Assembly: GCA_023423895.1 (NCBI GenBank)
Contig: JAFAER010000227.1
Coordinates: forward strand, 44,010-108,009
Reading direction: 5' to 3'
Length of the DNA: 64,000 nucleotides
DNA from: Pseudomonadota bacterium
Lineage (GTDB): Bacteria > Myxococcota_A > Polyangia > Polyangiales > Polyangiaceae
Shown: in pieces, positions 43,971 to 52,852 of the stretch
How positions within the stretch are numbered: position 1 is the stretch's first letter
Layout of the letters: each line of letters starts with the position of its first letter
The notes under the pieces: model-generated
The model's input: only the letters and a program-made list of their open reading frames with translations
Databases searched by the model: none
Told to the model about the DNA's origin: nothing
Translations under genes and position numbers: made by a program

Positions 43971-45386
43971 TCACGCGCGCTGACCGCCACCGCGCGGACG
44001 TGGGAGATTGTACTCTCCGAGCCGCGAAACGAGCGTGCGGCGGGAGATCCCGAGAAGCTGCGCGGCTTTGGTCTGGTTGCCCGCGCACTTCTCGAGGGCT
44101 TCGACGATGCGCTGCCGCTCGAACGCCGCGAGATCGTTGCGGAGACGGGCGCCCGCAGCGTCGTCGCCAGCGTCGCCCGCGGGGAGGGCCATCGGGTCGA
44201 GGGTGTCGCCCTGCGAGAGGAGCACCGCCCGATCGATCGCGTTCTTCAGCTCGCGAACGTTGCCGGGCCACTCGTAGCTCTCGAGGCGGGCGAGGGCCTC
44301 CTTCGTCAGCGGCATCGGCGGTCGGCGCGCCTCTGCGCATGCTTTGACGAGGAGCTCGCTCGCGATCGTGGCGATCTGCTCGCGACGGTCGCGCAACGGC
44401 GGGACCTCGATCGTGATCCCGTTCAGCCGGAAGTAGAGATCCTCGCGGAACGTGCCCTCGGCGACCATCGCTCGGAGATCGCGGTTCGTGGCCGCGATGA
44501 AGCGCACGTCGACCTTGCGCGGTTGTGTCGTCTCGAGCCGGATCACCTCGCTGCGTTCGAGCACGCGGAGCAGCTTCGCCTGCGTTCCGAGCGGCAGCTC
44601 GGAGACCTCGTCGACGAGCACGGTCCCGCCGTTGGCGGTCTCGAAGAGCCCGGGCTTGTCGCCCTCGCCGAACAGCTCGCGATCGAGCAGGTTCTCGGCG
44701 AGCGCAGCGGCCTCGACGCGGAAGAATCCGGCGTTCGCGCGGCGCGACGCACGGTGAATCCGCTCCGCAATGACCTCTTTGCCCGTGCCGGTCTCGCCCG
44801 TGATGAGGACGTGGATGTTGCCAGCCGCGACGAGCTTCACGAGGCGCTCGAGGCGCTGCATCGGCGTCTCGTTCGCGCGGGCGCCGGGCGGAGCGACCGT
44901 GGACGACGCCGACGGCGGGAGCCTGACCGAGCGCGGCGGAGTGACCTTGACCGACGGGACACGTTGCGAGGCCGCCGCCGCCGCATCGCCGCCCTGGATG
45001 ACGAGGACGACGTTGCCGATCTCGATGACCTCACCGGGGGCGACGGGCATGGGCATGCCCGAGCTCACGGGACGTCCGGCAATGCGTGTCCCGTTCGCGC
45101 TGCCCGCATCCTCGATCTTCGGGACGGCCCCGAGATGCAGGACGGCGTGTTTGCGCGAGACCGAGGTGTGGTCGATCCGAACGTCGCACGAGGAGGAACG
45201 GCCGATCGTGAGCGAGCCGGTCGCAGGAAGCACCCGAGACAGCGAGCCACCGTCCCAGAAGGCCGTGAGCTTCGGCGCAGCGGCGTTGGCTTCCTTCGAA
45301 TTTGCCGTCAGCTCCGTGCGGCCGTCCCGGTCGGTACCTTCCGAGTCCCTCGAAGACATCCTCCCCGTAAGTACAGCGAATGTCAT
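43971..45386 (-). CDS. FHA-domain sigma-54-type activator lacking GAFTGA
   Basis: A 471-residue regulator. An FHA domain (IGRSSSCDVRIDHTSVSRKH, then GSANGTRIAG) is at about 45-130, so it should bind phosphothreonine on a kinase substrate. The AAA+ domain has Walker A GETGTGKE and Walker B GTVLVDEVSE. The segment after ELFG is EGDKPGLFETANGG, so about 15 residues including the GAFTGA sigma-54 contact loop are missing. A Fis-type helix-turn-helix ends the protein (NQTKAAQLLGISRRTLVSRL). FHA activators often pair with Ser/Thr kinases, and this one lies directly upstream of one. ATG 45386 is chosen; an in-frame Met at 45359 is an alternative. Confidence 0.88.
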   Translation of the reverse strand: MTFAVLTGRMSSRDSEGTDRDGRTELTANSKEANAAAPKLTAFWDGGSLSRVLPATGSLTIGRSSSCDVRIDHTSVSRKHAVLHLGAVPKIEDAGSANGTRIAGRPVSSGMPMPVAPGEVIEIGNVVLVIQGGDAAAAASQRVPSVKVTPPRSVRLPPSASSTVAPPGARANETPMQRLERLVKLVAAGNIHVLITGETGTGKEVIAERIHRASRRANAGFFRVEAAALAENLLDRELFGEGDKPGLFETANGGTVLVDEVSELPLGTQAKLLRVLERSEVIRLETTQPRKVDVRFIAATNRDLRAMVAEGTFREDLYFRLNGITIEVPPLRDRREQIATIASELLVKACAEARRPPMPLTKEALARLESYEWPGNVRELKNAIDRAVLLSQGDTLDPMALPAGDAGDDAAGARLRNDLAAFERQRIVEALEKCAGNQTKAAQLLGISRRTLVSRLGEYNLPRPRGGGQRA

Positions 45387-45651
45387 GGCTACGCCACCTC
45401 TGTCCTCTCCCCCGTATGGACGGGGATCCACCTGCGAGGACCGAGTTGCAGCCCGCGTACCTTCGCACTCCGCGCCGGATCTGAGCGGGGGCTTGCGCAA
45501 GCCGCGCACGGCACTGCCCAGAGATCCCCTTCGGGAGCCTTCGGTCAGGCCGTTCACGGTGGCCACCCCGCCTGGATCAAATATCCCCCTCGTCCTCCGA
45601 TTTCCCTACACACGAATCCGCCATCCCTCGAAAAATCCCGGGCCGAGGCGA

Positions 45652-45667
45652 TGGCACACATGTAGCA
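45652..45667 (+). promoter_or_regulatory. Sigma-54-like promoter upstream of MYXO-CTERM gene
   Basis: TGGCACACATGTAGCA matches the -24/-12 consensus well (TGGCAC, correct spacing, T-GCA at the -12 half with T-to-A at one position). A transcript from it would start at about 45678, between the two candidate start codons (45675 and 45681), so the message would be nearly leaderless. The adjacent activator lacks GAFTGA and may not be the one that drives it. Confidence 0.35.
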
Positions 45668-45674
45668 CCCGCAG

Positions 45675-46874
45675 ATGGTCATGGGAGCAAGGTGGTTCAT
45701 CGGGGCAATCGGGATGGTCGTCGCGACGTCGCTCGCCGCGTGCTCCGCGGCGCCGACGGACGAAGCGGTCGGTGGTGACCGCGCGAGCGTCCGCGAGGCG
45801 GAGTTCGACAAGAACGCGGTCCTGACGGACAAGGCGCTCCGCGATACGAGCACGCTCTCCGCCGCCGACATCCAGGCCTTCCTCGAGGAGACCCCGTGGG
45901 GCAACACCTCGGTCCTCGCGACGTACGAGGAGGACGGCAAGTCGGCCGCCGAGATCATGTACGAGGCCGCAACGAAGCACGGGATCAACCCGCTCGAGCT
46001 CCTCGTGCGCGTGCAGATGGAGCAGGGCCTCGTCTCCAAGAAGACGGCCTCCGACGAGTCGATCACCCTCGCCTTCGGCTGCGGCTGCCCGCACAGCCCG
46101 GTGTGCTCGCCGAAGTACGAAGGCTTCGCGAACCAAGCCGAATGCGCCGCCGGAACGCTGAGCCGCTCGATGGACCGCGCGCTCACGTCGCAGGGCACGG
46201 CGAGCGGCTGGAAGAAGGGCGAAGAGAAGCTCACGCAGGACGAGGTGGAGATCGTCCCCGCAAACGCCGCGACGGCTGCACTCTACACGTACACGCCGTG
46301 GGTCGGTGAGGCCGGCGGTGGCAAGAAGGGCATCGGCGGCGTCAGCCTGCACCACACGGTGTGGACGCGTTTCGCCGACGCGGTCGGCTACGGCGCTCTG
46401 CCGACCAACGACAGGCCGCAAGAGCAGCCGAACGACGTCCTCGAAGCCGGGGCCGACCCGAACGGCGACGGCAACGAGGACGAGCCGGAGGCCGACGCCG
46501 GCCCGGCCCCCACCGCCGATGCAGGGGCTGACGATCCGGAGCCGACGGACTCGGCAGGCGCTGGTGCGCCGGAGAGCGACGGAACCCCCGCCGACGAGGC
46601 CGAGGGCGAGGACGACGAGGACATCCTCAGCGAGGGCAACGCGCCGCCCGCGACCAACGCGCCGCCTCCGCGCCAGACGGGCTCGCGCTCGAAGGCGAGC
46701 AAGAACAGCCGCGACGACCTCGAGGAGGCGACCGAAGAGGAGCTCTCGGCCGGCAAGAAGAAGGTTGCCGGTGGCTGCTCGGCCAGCAGCGGCAACGCGT
46801 CCGATGCCTCGCTCGCGGCGCTGGTGATGGCCGCCGCCGGGCTCGTGGCGAAGCGCCGCCGCCGTCAGGGCTGA
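45675..46874 (+). CDS. MYXO-CTERM-like lipoprotein with lysozyme-like domain
   Basis: A 399-residue secreted protein (lipobox LAAC, then SAAPTD). Residues about 85-210 include SAAEIMYEAATKHGINPLEL, a Glu-containing helix and a Cys-rich insertion (CGCPHSPVCSPKYEGF), resembling a lysozyme-like transglycosylase, but catalysis is unproven. A long Asp/Glu/Ala/Pro-rich linker leads to GGCSASSGNASDASLAALVM, a hydrophobic stretch and a RRRRQG tail, typical of a MYXO-CTERM sorting signal. Having both lipobox and sorting tail is also seen in the amidase at 32513. ATG 45675 or 45681. Confidence 0.75.
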   Translation: MVMGARWFIGAIGMVVATSLAACSAAPTDEAVGGDRASVREAEFDKNAVLTDKALRDTSTLSAADIQAFLEETPWGNTSVLATYEEDGKSAAEIMYEAATKHGINPLELLVRVQMEQGLVSKKTASDESITLAFGCGCPHSPVCSPKYEGFANQAECAAGTLSRSMDRALTSQGTASGWKKGEEKLTQDEVEIVPANAATAALYTYTPWVGEAGGGKKGIGGVSLHHTVWTRFADAVGYGALPTNDRPQEQPNDVLEAGADPNGDGNEDEPEADAGPAPTADAGADDPEPTDSAGAGAPESDGTPADEAEGEDDEDILSEGNAPPATNAPPPRQTGSRSKASKNSRDDLEEATEEELSAGKKKVAGGCSASSGNASDASLAALVMAAAGLVAKRRRRQG

Positions 46875-46896
46875 TCGCGATCGGGCAAGACGCCCT

Positions 46897-47763
46897 TCAC
46901 ACGAACGCGCGGAGCACGTCCGCCGGGTCGACGTTCCCGCGGACGAGCCGCGCGCTCCCCTTCTCCCAATCGATCGACCCGTTCGCGATCCCTTCGTACA
47001 TCTCTCGATAGAGACGCGAGACGTTCTCCGACACACCGAAGCTCATGAAGGTCGGAACGACGGCATCGAGCGGGACCTCCTGCGGCTCGACGGTCTTTCC
47101 GAGGAGCTTGCCGAAGAGGGTCGCGACGTCGCGTGGTGAGAGATCGCGCGGGCCTGCGAGCTCGATGACGTCGACCTTCGACGCGGGAGGCCCTTCCAGA
47201 AGCGCCTTCCCTGCCACGAGCCCGATGTCGCGCGTGGCGACCATCGGCATGACGTGGCCGGAGGCGATGAACGTGGGCAGTGTGCCCTCCTTCACGGCGG
47301 AGGCGACGGCGCCCCAGTTCTCGAGGAAGTAAGCAGGGCGCACGAACGTCAGCTTCGCGCTCGTCTTCGCGAGGCGTTGCTCCGTTTCGTGCACGGTGCG
47401 GATCGGGCCGGTCGGACCGCTGAGATGCGCGCCGAGCGACGACAGCAGCACGATGTGCGGAATACGGCTTCGTTCGGCAGCATTGGCGATCGCCTCCGCC
47501 GTCTTGCGACGCTCGGCAATCAGGTCGACGGCACCGACGTCGGGCGGCGACAGAACGTATGCGCCCTCCGCCCCCTCGAACGCCGAGGCGAGGCCCGCCT
47601 CGTCGTCGAGCGACGCGAGCACGCGGACCTCTGCGCCGCGCTCGCGCCAGCGCGCTCCCTTTTCCGCATCACGGACGAGCGCTCGAACCTTCTTCCCCGC
47701 TGCGAGCAGCGTCTCCGCAACGACCGAACCCGTATTCCCACTGACACCGGCGACGACGAACAT
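46897..47763 (-). CDS. NmrA-like NAD(P)-binding protein
   Basis: A 288-residue Rossmann-fold protein. The nucleotide loop GVSGNTGSVVAE is at the N-terminus. Later features (LLSSLGAHLSGP, RPAYFLENWG) match NmrA/HSCARG-like atypical short-chain dehydrogenases. It may bind NADP as a sensor or reduce a quinone-like substrate. It is divergent from a LysR regulator with a 73-base gap, which is the usual arrangement for a regulator and its target. ATG 47763 has GAGG upstream. Confidence 0.85.
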   Translation of the reverse strand: MFVVAGVSGNTGSVVAETLLAAGKKVRALVRDAEKGARWRERGAEVRVLASLDDEAGLASAFEGAEGAYVLSPPDVGAVDLIAERRKTAEAIANAAERSRIPHIVLLSSLGAHLSGPTGPIRTVHETEQRLAKTSAKLTFVRPAYFLENWGAVASAVKEGTLPTFIASGHVMPMVATRDIGLVAGKALLEGPPASKVDVIELAGPRDLSPRDVATLFGKLLGKTVEPQEVPLDAVVPTFMSFGVSENVSRLYREMYEGIANGSIDWEKGSARLVRGNVDPADVLRAFV

Positions 47764-47814
47764 GATGACCTCGCTTTCGCGAGCAAACATCCGACCTGGA
47801 GCTCCATTCGCCCA

Positions 47815-47829
47815 ATCGATGGTTTAGAT
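47815..47829 (+). promoter_or_regulatory. Candidate LysR box (ATC-N9-GAT)
   Basis: ATC, nine bases and GAT lie in the 73-base divergent region, ending eight bases before the LysR ATG. The pattern matches the classic LysR T-N11-A half-site. It probably controls both the LysR gene and the NmrA-like gene. Confidence 0.45.
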
Positions 47830-47836
47830 ATTCATC

Positions 47837-48763
47837 ATGCACACGGTGAATGTCGCCGAGCTCGATCTCAATCTGCTCGTCGCGCTCCGGGCCCTGCTGA
47901 CGGAACAACACGTCACCCGCGCAGCGTCTCGCGTCGGTTTGACACAGCCCGCGATGAGCCACGCGCTCGCGCGGCTCCGCGGCGTCCTCGGGGATCCGCT
48001 GCTCGTCCGGACACGCTCCGGGATGGCGCTGACGCCCCGCGCGAAGGAGCTGGTCGAGCCGCTCGATCGGATCCTGGACGACGTCGCACGACTCGTCGCT
48101 CCTCCAGAGGCGTTCGACCCGGCGCGTTCGACCCGGACGTTTCGCGTCGGCACGAGCGACTACGTCGAGCTCGTGCTGATGCCCGCCGTGCTCTCTCGCA
48201 TCTGGCGGGAGGCACCGAACGTGAACGTGCACGTGAGGGCACTCGGTGGCCGTGCGCTCGACGATCTCGAGGAAGGTCGCATGGACGTCGCGCTCGGACC
48301 GCTCGCGGTCTCGGGCGGGAAGAGCAGCCATGTCCGGTTCCAGAAGCTGATGGCGGAGCGATTCGTCTGCGTCGTGCGCCAGGACCACCCGTCGATCGGC
48401 AAACGCCTCACGCTCTCCCAGCTCGTCGCGCTTCCGCACGCGCTCATCTCGCCTGGAGGCAGCACGGGAGGCATCGTCGACGCGGCGCTCGCGAAGCTCG
48501 GCAAGCGTCGTCGCATCGCGGTGGAGGTGCCGCACTTTCTCGTCGCGCCGTTCCTCGTCGAGAAGACGGATGTCATCCTCACGCTCGCCGAGCGCGTCGC
48601 GAGCGCCCTCGCCCCGGCCGTCCGGCTACGGGTGCTCCGACCGCCGCCCGAGCTCGCTCTACCGGGCTTCGACGTCTCGCTCGTGTGGCACGAACGGCAC
48701 CAAGCGGACCCCGCTCATGCCTGGTTCCGGAACATCGTCGCCACAGTCGCGAAAGAGCTGTAG
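47837..48763 (+). CDS. LysR-family transcriptional regulator
   Basis: A 308-residue LysR regulator. The winged helix-turn-helix is at about 10-70 (LDLNLLVALRALLTEQHVTR, then RVGLTQPAMSHALARLRG). The effector domain follows from about 90. It is divergent from the NmrA-like gene and likely controls it; the effector is unknown. The C-terminus ends seven bases before the convergent hydrolase gene. Confidence 0.92.
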   Translation: MHTVNVAELDLNLLVALRALLTEQHVTRAASRVGLTQPAMSHALARLRGVLGDPLLVRTRSGMALTPRAKELVEPLDRILDDVARLVAPPEAFDPARSTRTFRVGTSDYVELVLMPAVLSRIWREAPNVNVHVRALGGRALDDLEEGRMDVALGPLAVSGGKSSHVRFQKLMAERFVCVVRQDHPSIGKRLTLSQLVALPHALISPGGSTGGIVDAALAKLGKRRRIAVEVPHFLVAPFLVEKTDVILTLAERVASALAPAVRLRVLRPPPELALPGFDVSLVWHERHQADPAHAWFRNIVATVAKEL

Positions 48764-48769
48764 ACGCGT

Positions 48770-49597
48770 TCAGCCCGCGTCCTCGACGGCGTTTCCGACG
48801 AACGGCACCAGATGCGCGTTCACGGCAGCCGGGTCCTCGAGCGCAGACATGTGCCCGAGCCCTTCGACGACGACGAGCTTCGCGTTCGGGATCGCGTTCG
48901 CGATGGCCTCGCTTCGCGCGCGCGGTGTCGCTTCGTCCTCGGCCCCACACATCACGAGCGTCGGCGTCCGGATCCGGGATATCTGCGGCAAGATGTCCTT
49001 CCGGTGGACGAGGACCGCGATCGCCGCTCGCGTCATTCCACCGCGATCGAACCCCATCGCGCGCCGGTACGCCGCCTCGACGAGCGCGGGATTCTCCGAG
49101 CGCGTCCGGGCGCTGAACATCTCGGGGGCGATCTCCTTCTCGTACAACGAATACGGGAATCCGAATCGCCGGTGCATCGCGAGGAACGCGCGGTACTTCA
49201 CGCGCTTCGCCAGCGTCTCTACCTCGGCGCTCGCATCGAGCACCGCGAGGCCCGCCACCTTCGCTGGATGTTGCAACGCGAGTCTCATCCCGACCATGCC
49301 ACCCCACGAGAGACCAACGACGATGGCGCGACGGACACCGAGATCTCCGAAGGCATCGAAGAGCGCGTCGGCATGGTCCTCGAGCACGAAGCGAGGGGCG
49401 GGCTCGCTTCTCCCGTGCCCAGGTCCGTCGATCACGATGACGCGTCCGAGCGCCGCCAGCGGCTCGACCTGTCCGCGCCACATGCCGCCGTCGAAGAGAA
49501 GGCCGTGCAAGAGGACGATCGCAGGATCGCCGGGCCGGCGCTGCGCCCCTCGCTCCTCGTAGAACAGCCGTCCGAGCCGCGTCCGAACGTACGCCAT
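48770..49597 (-). CDS. Alpha/beta-fold hydrolase
   Basis: A 275-residue hydrolase. The nucleophile elbow is GLSWGGMVG (Ser), the oxyanion/HG motif is LLHGLLFDGG, and a late His is in GLGHMSALEDP; a candidate acid is in CGAEDEATP. This matches esterase/haloalkane-type alpha/beta hydrolases. ATG 49597 is chosen because the longer frame gives an unlikely basic N-terminus. Substrate unknown. Confidence 0.87.
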   Translation of the reverse strand: MAYVRTRLGRLFYEERGAQRRPGDPAIVLLHGLLFDGGMWRGQVEPLAALGRVIVIDGPGHGRSEPAPRFVLEDHADALFDAFGDLGVRRAIVVGLSWGGMVGMRLALQHPAKVAGLAVLDASAEVETLAKRVKYRAFLAMHRRFGFPYSLYEKEIAPEMFSARTRSENPALVEAAYRRAMGFDRGGMTRAAIAVLVHRKDILPQISRIRTPTLVMCGAEDEATPRARSEAIANAIPNAKLVVVEGLGHMSALEDPAAVNAHLVPFVGNAVEDAG

Positions 49598-49749
49598 CGC
49601 CCGCGAAGATAGCGCGAGTCGCGCCGGCGCGGACACGGTGCGCGACCTGCCGCCCGATGTCGCGCGGGAGATCGAGGTCGCGGCCACCTCCTGAAGGTGT
49701 CCGCCGGCTCGCGCCGCGGATCGTCAAGGAATGCGATGTCCGACGCCGA

Positions 49750-51252
49750 TCAGCCCGGCGGCGTCGGCGGGTTCCATCCCTCCTCGACGACGCGAAGCAG
49801 GATGATCGTGATGTTGTCCTTGCCGCCCGCCGCGTTGGCGAAGAACACGAGCCGCTCGACGGCAGCCTTCGGGTCCTCCTCGTGGAGGAGCTGCGTCGCG
49901 ATCGTCGTGTCGGGCACCATCTTCGTGAGCCCGTCGGAGCAGAGCAGGTACACGTCGCCGAGCTTCGGCTCGGCCATGATCACGTCGATCGGAACGGTGG
50001 GCCACACGCCGAGCGCACGACTGAGATGCGCACCTTCCGGTCCGGCCACGCCGTAGTCGGCCATCGTGTGATCGTTGGTCAGCTGCTTCATCACGCCGTC
50101 GCGGAGGCGATAGCAGCGGCTGTCACCGACGTGACCGACAAAGAGCCGTCGTTTGTCCTCGGTGAAGCGCACCGCGCAGAGCGTCGTCCCCATGCCGGTC
50201 AGCTCGGCGCGCAACTTCGCTTCGTGGAAGATCGCCGAGTTCGCCATCTGGATCGCGCGGGCGAGCTCCGAGGCCTCGCTGGCGAGCTCCTTGTGCGGCG
50301 CCGCGTCGAACATCTTGCTCTCGAAAGCTTCGCCGAGCGTCTTCACGGCCAGCTTGCTCGCGTATTGGCCACCGCGATGACCACCCATACCGTCGGCGAC
50401 GGCGTAGACGGATTGTCCTTCGAGCACGAGGAGGCTGTCCTCGTTCTGCTTGCGACGTTTGCCGACGTCCGTCTGCGAGAGCGCGAAGACGATGAGCAGC
50501 CGCGCCGGGCCACCCTCCGGCACCTTGTCCGCGCCATCGTCGAACACGATCTTCTCGACCATCGGCTGGATGGCGTCTTCCTTCACGAAGCGACCGACCT
50601 TCGTCGGCTCGACGTCGTCATCGTCCTCGACGTCGATCCGCGGCACGTCGTCGAACGGCGTCTCTCGCTTGGCGGGCGCGACGGCGGGCGCGGTCGTCGA
50701 CGCAGCGGAAGCCGACGACGACACGCCTGTGGGCGCGCTGCTCGCCACAGCCTTCGACGTCGCGCTTGCCGCAGCCTTTTCCTTCTTCGCCTTCTTGGCC
50801 TCGCGCGCCGCAGCTTTCTTGCTCAGCGCGGGCTTCGGGTCGCTCTTCGGCGCGGCGCGCTCCGCCGCGGACGGCTCGGCCTTTGGTGTGGGCGCCTCGG
50901 CCTTCGGCGCTTTCGCCTCGGCCGGCTGTTGGCTCACGCCCACGCCAGGCGCTCCTCCTCCAGGCGCTCCTCCTCCAGCAGCGACGCTGGCGCCCTTTGC
51001 GTCGCCGGGCGGCGGAGGCCTCGAGCTCTGTTTGAGCGCCTCGCGCTTGGCGAGCATCTTCGGCGACAGCTCCGCTTCGGGCCGCAACACGGGCGGCAAC
51101 GTGTCGGCGGCGCGATCGGGAGCGGGGCTCGGGTTCGAGGAAAGCGCTTCTTTCTCGACGCCGGGCCGGAGGACACGCGCCCAGACGAGGTACACGGCCC
51201 CCGCGGCGGCGAGCAGAAGGGAAAGCAATCCAAAGACGTCGGTGTCGGCCAT
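49750..51252 (-). CDS. Membrane-anchored PP2C phosphatase
   Basis: A 500-residue protein. One membrane segment is at the N-terminus (LLSLLLAAAGAVYLVWAR). Then comes a long Ala/Lys/Pro-rich disordered linker (about 40-220) and a PP2C phosphatase domain (RRKQNEDSLL, VADGMGGHRGGQ, GTTLCAVRF, HVGDSRCYRL, SDGLTKMV, GGKDNITII). The phosphatase probably faces the cytoplasm. It is the second PP2C in the window; the other carries a nucleotide-binding domain instead of an anchor. Substrate unknown. Confidence 0.9.
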   Translation of the reverse strand: MADTDVFGLLSLLLAAAGAVYLVWARVLRPGVEKEALSSNPSPAPDRAADTLPPVLRPEAELSPKMLAKREALKQSSRPPPPGDAKGASVAAGGGAPGGGAPGVGVSQQPAEAKAPKAEAPTPKAEPSAAERAAPKSDPKPALSKKAAAREAKKAKKEKAAASATSKAVASSAPTGVSSSASAASTTAPAVAPAKRETPFDDVPRIDVEDDDDVEPTKVGRFVKEDAIQPMVEKIVFDDGADKVPEGGPARLLIVFALSQTDVGKRRKQNEDSLLVLEGQSVYAVADGMGGHRGGQYASKLAVKTLGEAFESKMFDAAPHKELASEASELARAIQMANSAIFHEAKLRAELTGMGTTLCAVRFTEDKRRLFVGHVGDSRCYRLRDGVMKQLTNDHTMADYGVAGPEGAHLSRALGVWPTVPIDVIMAEPKLGDVYLLCSDGLTKMVPDTTIATQLLHEEDPKAAVERLVFFANAAGGKDNITIILLRVVEEGWNPPTPPG

Positions 51253-51298
51253 GCGGCGGCCGGACCACTCTACAATGTCCCCGCGTCATCATGCAGAA

Positions 51299-51333
51299 AA
51301 GCGGGGACGCGCAGCGCTGCGCGTACCCCGCTT
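51299..51333 (-). terminator. Intrinsic terminator after glutamate dehydrogenase gene
   Basis: Long GC-rich arms (AAGCGGGGACGCGCAGC and GCTGCGCGT-A-CCCCGCTT, with one bulged A) are followed on the minus strand by TTTT. It sits 36 bases past the gdhA stop codon. The structure is strong and has a U-tract, so an intrinsic terminator is likely. Confidence 0.8.
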
Positions 51334-51369
51334 CTCTTTGCGGTTGTGCTTCTGTCGCGCGGAATCCGA

Positions 51370-52734
51370 CTACGGGAAGATCTCGCGCTCCTTGTAGACC
51401 GCCTCGATCCGCTGCAGCGCCAGCCCATAGGCCGCGATGCGACGGTCGACCTTGTGCTGCCGCGCGAAGTCGGCGACCTCGCGGTAGGCGCGGGTCATCG
51501 CCTTCTCGAGCTTGGCGTCGACCTCTTCCTCGGACCAGCTCTCCGAGCGCTTGTTCTGCACCCACTCGTAGTAGCTGACGGTGACGCCGCCAGAGTTGGC
51601 GAGGACGTCGGGGAGGATGTCGATGCCCTTCTCGAGGAGGATGCGCTCGCCGGCCGGGTTGGTCGGACCGTTTGCGCCCTCGACGATGACCTTGCAGTCG
51701 AGGCTCCGCGCCTCGGCCTCGCCGATCTGGTTCTCGAGCGCGCAGGGAGCGAAGATGTCGGCCTTCGTCCGGAAGAACTCCTCGCGCGTGATCGCCTTGC
51801 CGCCCGGGTAGCCCGCGATCGATCCGTGGGTCTCGACCCAGTCCTGCAGCTTGTGCGCGTTGAAGCCTTCGGGGTTCAGCAGGTAGCCGGTGTGATCGCC
51901 GACGGCGATCGTCGACACGCCGAGACGCGAGAGGATGACCGCGAGGTGCGAGCCGACGTTGCCGAAGCCCTGCACCGTCATCGTCGAGCCTTCGAGATCG
52001 AAGCCCTTCTCCTTCGCCCACTCGATCACGCAGAAGACCGCGCCCTGGCCGGTGGCCTTCGCGCGGCCGAGCGTGCCGCCCGACGCGACCGGCTTGCCGG
52101 TGACGACGCCCTTGACGCTCTGCTTGTTCGCAGCGCCGACCATGTTCGAGTACGTGTCCATCATCCACGCCATCGTCTGGCTGTTCGTGCCGACGTCGGG
52201 CGCGGGGATGTCGTACTCGGGGCCGATGTTCTCACCGAGCGAGTGCGTGAAGCGACGCGTGATGCGCTGCAGCTCCGCCTTCGAGACGCCGTGCGGGTCG
52301 AACTTGACACCGCCCTTGCCGCCGCCGAACGGAACGCGCATGAGCGCGCACTTCCACGTCATCATCGCCGAGAGCGCCTTGACGTCGTCGAGCGTGACCG
52401 AGGGGTGGAAGCGGATGCCGCCCTTGAACGGACCGAGCAGGTTGTTGTGCTGGACACGGTAGCCCTTGAAGAGCCGAACCTCACCGTTGTCCATCTTGAC
52501 CGGGAAGTTGATGATCAGCTCGTTCTTCGGCTGGCTCAGGATCGTGCGGACGAAGTCCGCCAGATCGATCGTCTTCGCGGCGCGCTCGAGATAATCCTGG
52601 ACGACCTTGAAGAAGTCGTACTCCTTCACGATGACCGTTCGCGACGATCCGGGTGCAGGTGGAACCACTTTCGACGGAGGAACGCTCGGTGAATCAGCAG
52701 GTGTCATCGCGGCTTGTCTTAGCCCATTTGCCAT
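51370..52734 (-). CDS. gdhA: Glutamate dehydrogenase
   Basis: A 454-residue Glu/Leu/Phe/Val dehydrogenase. Key motifs are GGIRFHPSV, GGGKGGVKFDPH (catalytic Lys region), the Asp in APDVGTNSQTMAWMMD and the Rossmann loop GFGNVGSHLA. It interconverts glutamate and 2-oxoglutarate; NAD or NADP preference cannot be read with confidence. The first 30 residues are Pro-rich and extra. ATG 52734 is used, but a Met ten codons in is possible. Confidence 0.93.
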   Translation of the reverse strand: MANGLRQAAMTPADSPSVPPSKVVPPAPGSSRTVIVKEYDFFKVVQDYLERAAKTIDLADFVRTILSQPKNELIINFPVKMDNGEVRLFKGYRVQHNNLLGPFKGGIRFHPSVTLDDVKALSAMMTWKCALMRVPFGGGKGGVKFDPHGVSKAELQRITRRFTHSLGENIGPEYDIPAPDVGTNSQTMAWMMDTYSNMVGAANKQSVKGVVTGKPVASGGTLGRAKATGQGAVFCVIEWAKEKGFDLEGSTMTVQGFGNVGSHLAVILSRLGVSTIAVGDHTGYLLNPEGFNAHKLQDWVETHGSIAGYPGGKAITREEFFRTKADIFAPCALENQIGEAEARSLDCKVIVEGANGPTNPAGERILLEKGIDILPDVLANSGGVTVSYYEWVQNKRSESWSEEEVDAKLEKAMTRAYREVADFARQHKVDRRIAAYGLALQRIEAVYKEREIFP

Positions 52735-52852
52735 TGCACGAACCGCGAAATTCTTTCCTGCAGCGCTCGCCGCAACGCGTCGTCAGGCTCCGCCGATCGG
52801 CCGTTCCGTTCGTCACTCCTGAGGGCGTGACGTGGCGATTTCCGTCGCCCAC

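Noticed and set aside
49657..52692. Long plus-strand open frame (about 1011 codons) across PP2C and gdhA
   Set aside because: It is antisense to two well-supported enzymes, and an intrinsic terminator for gdhA lies inside it.
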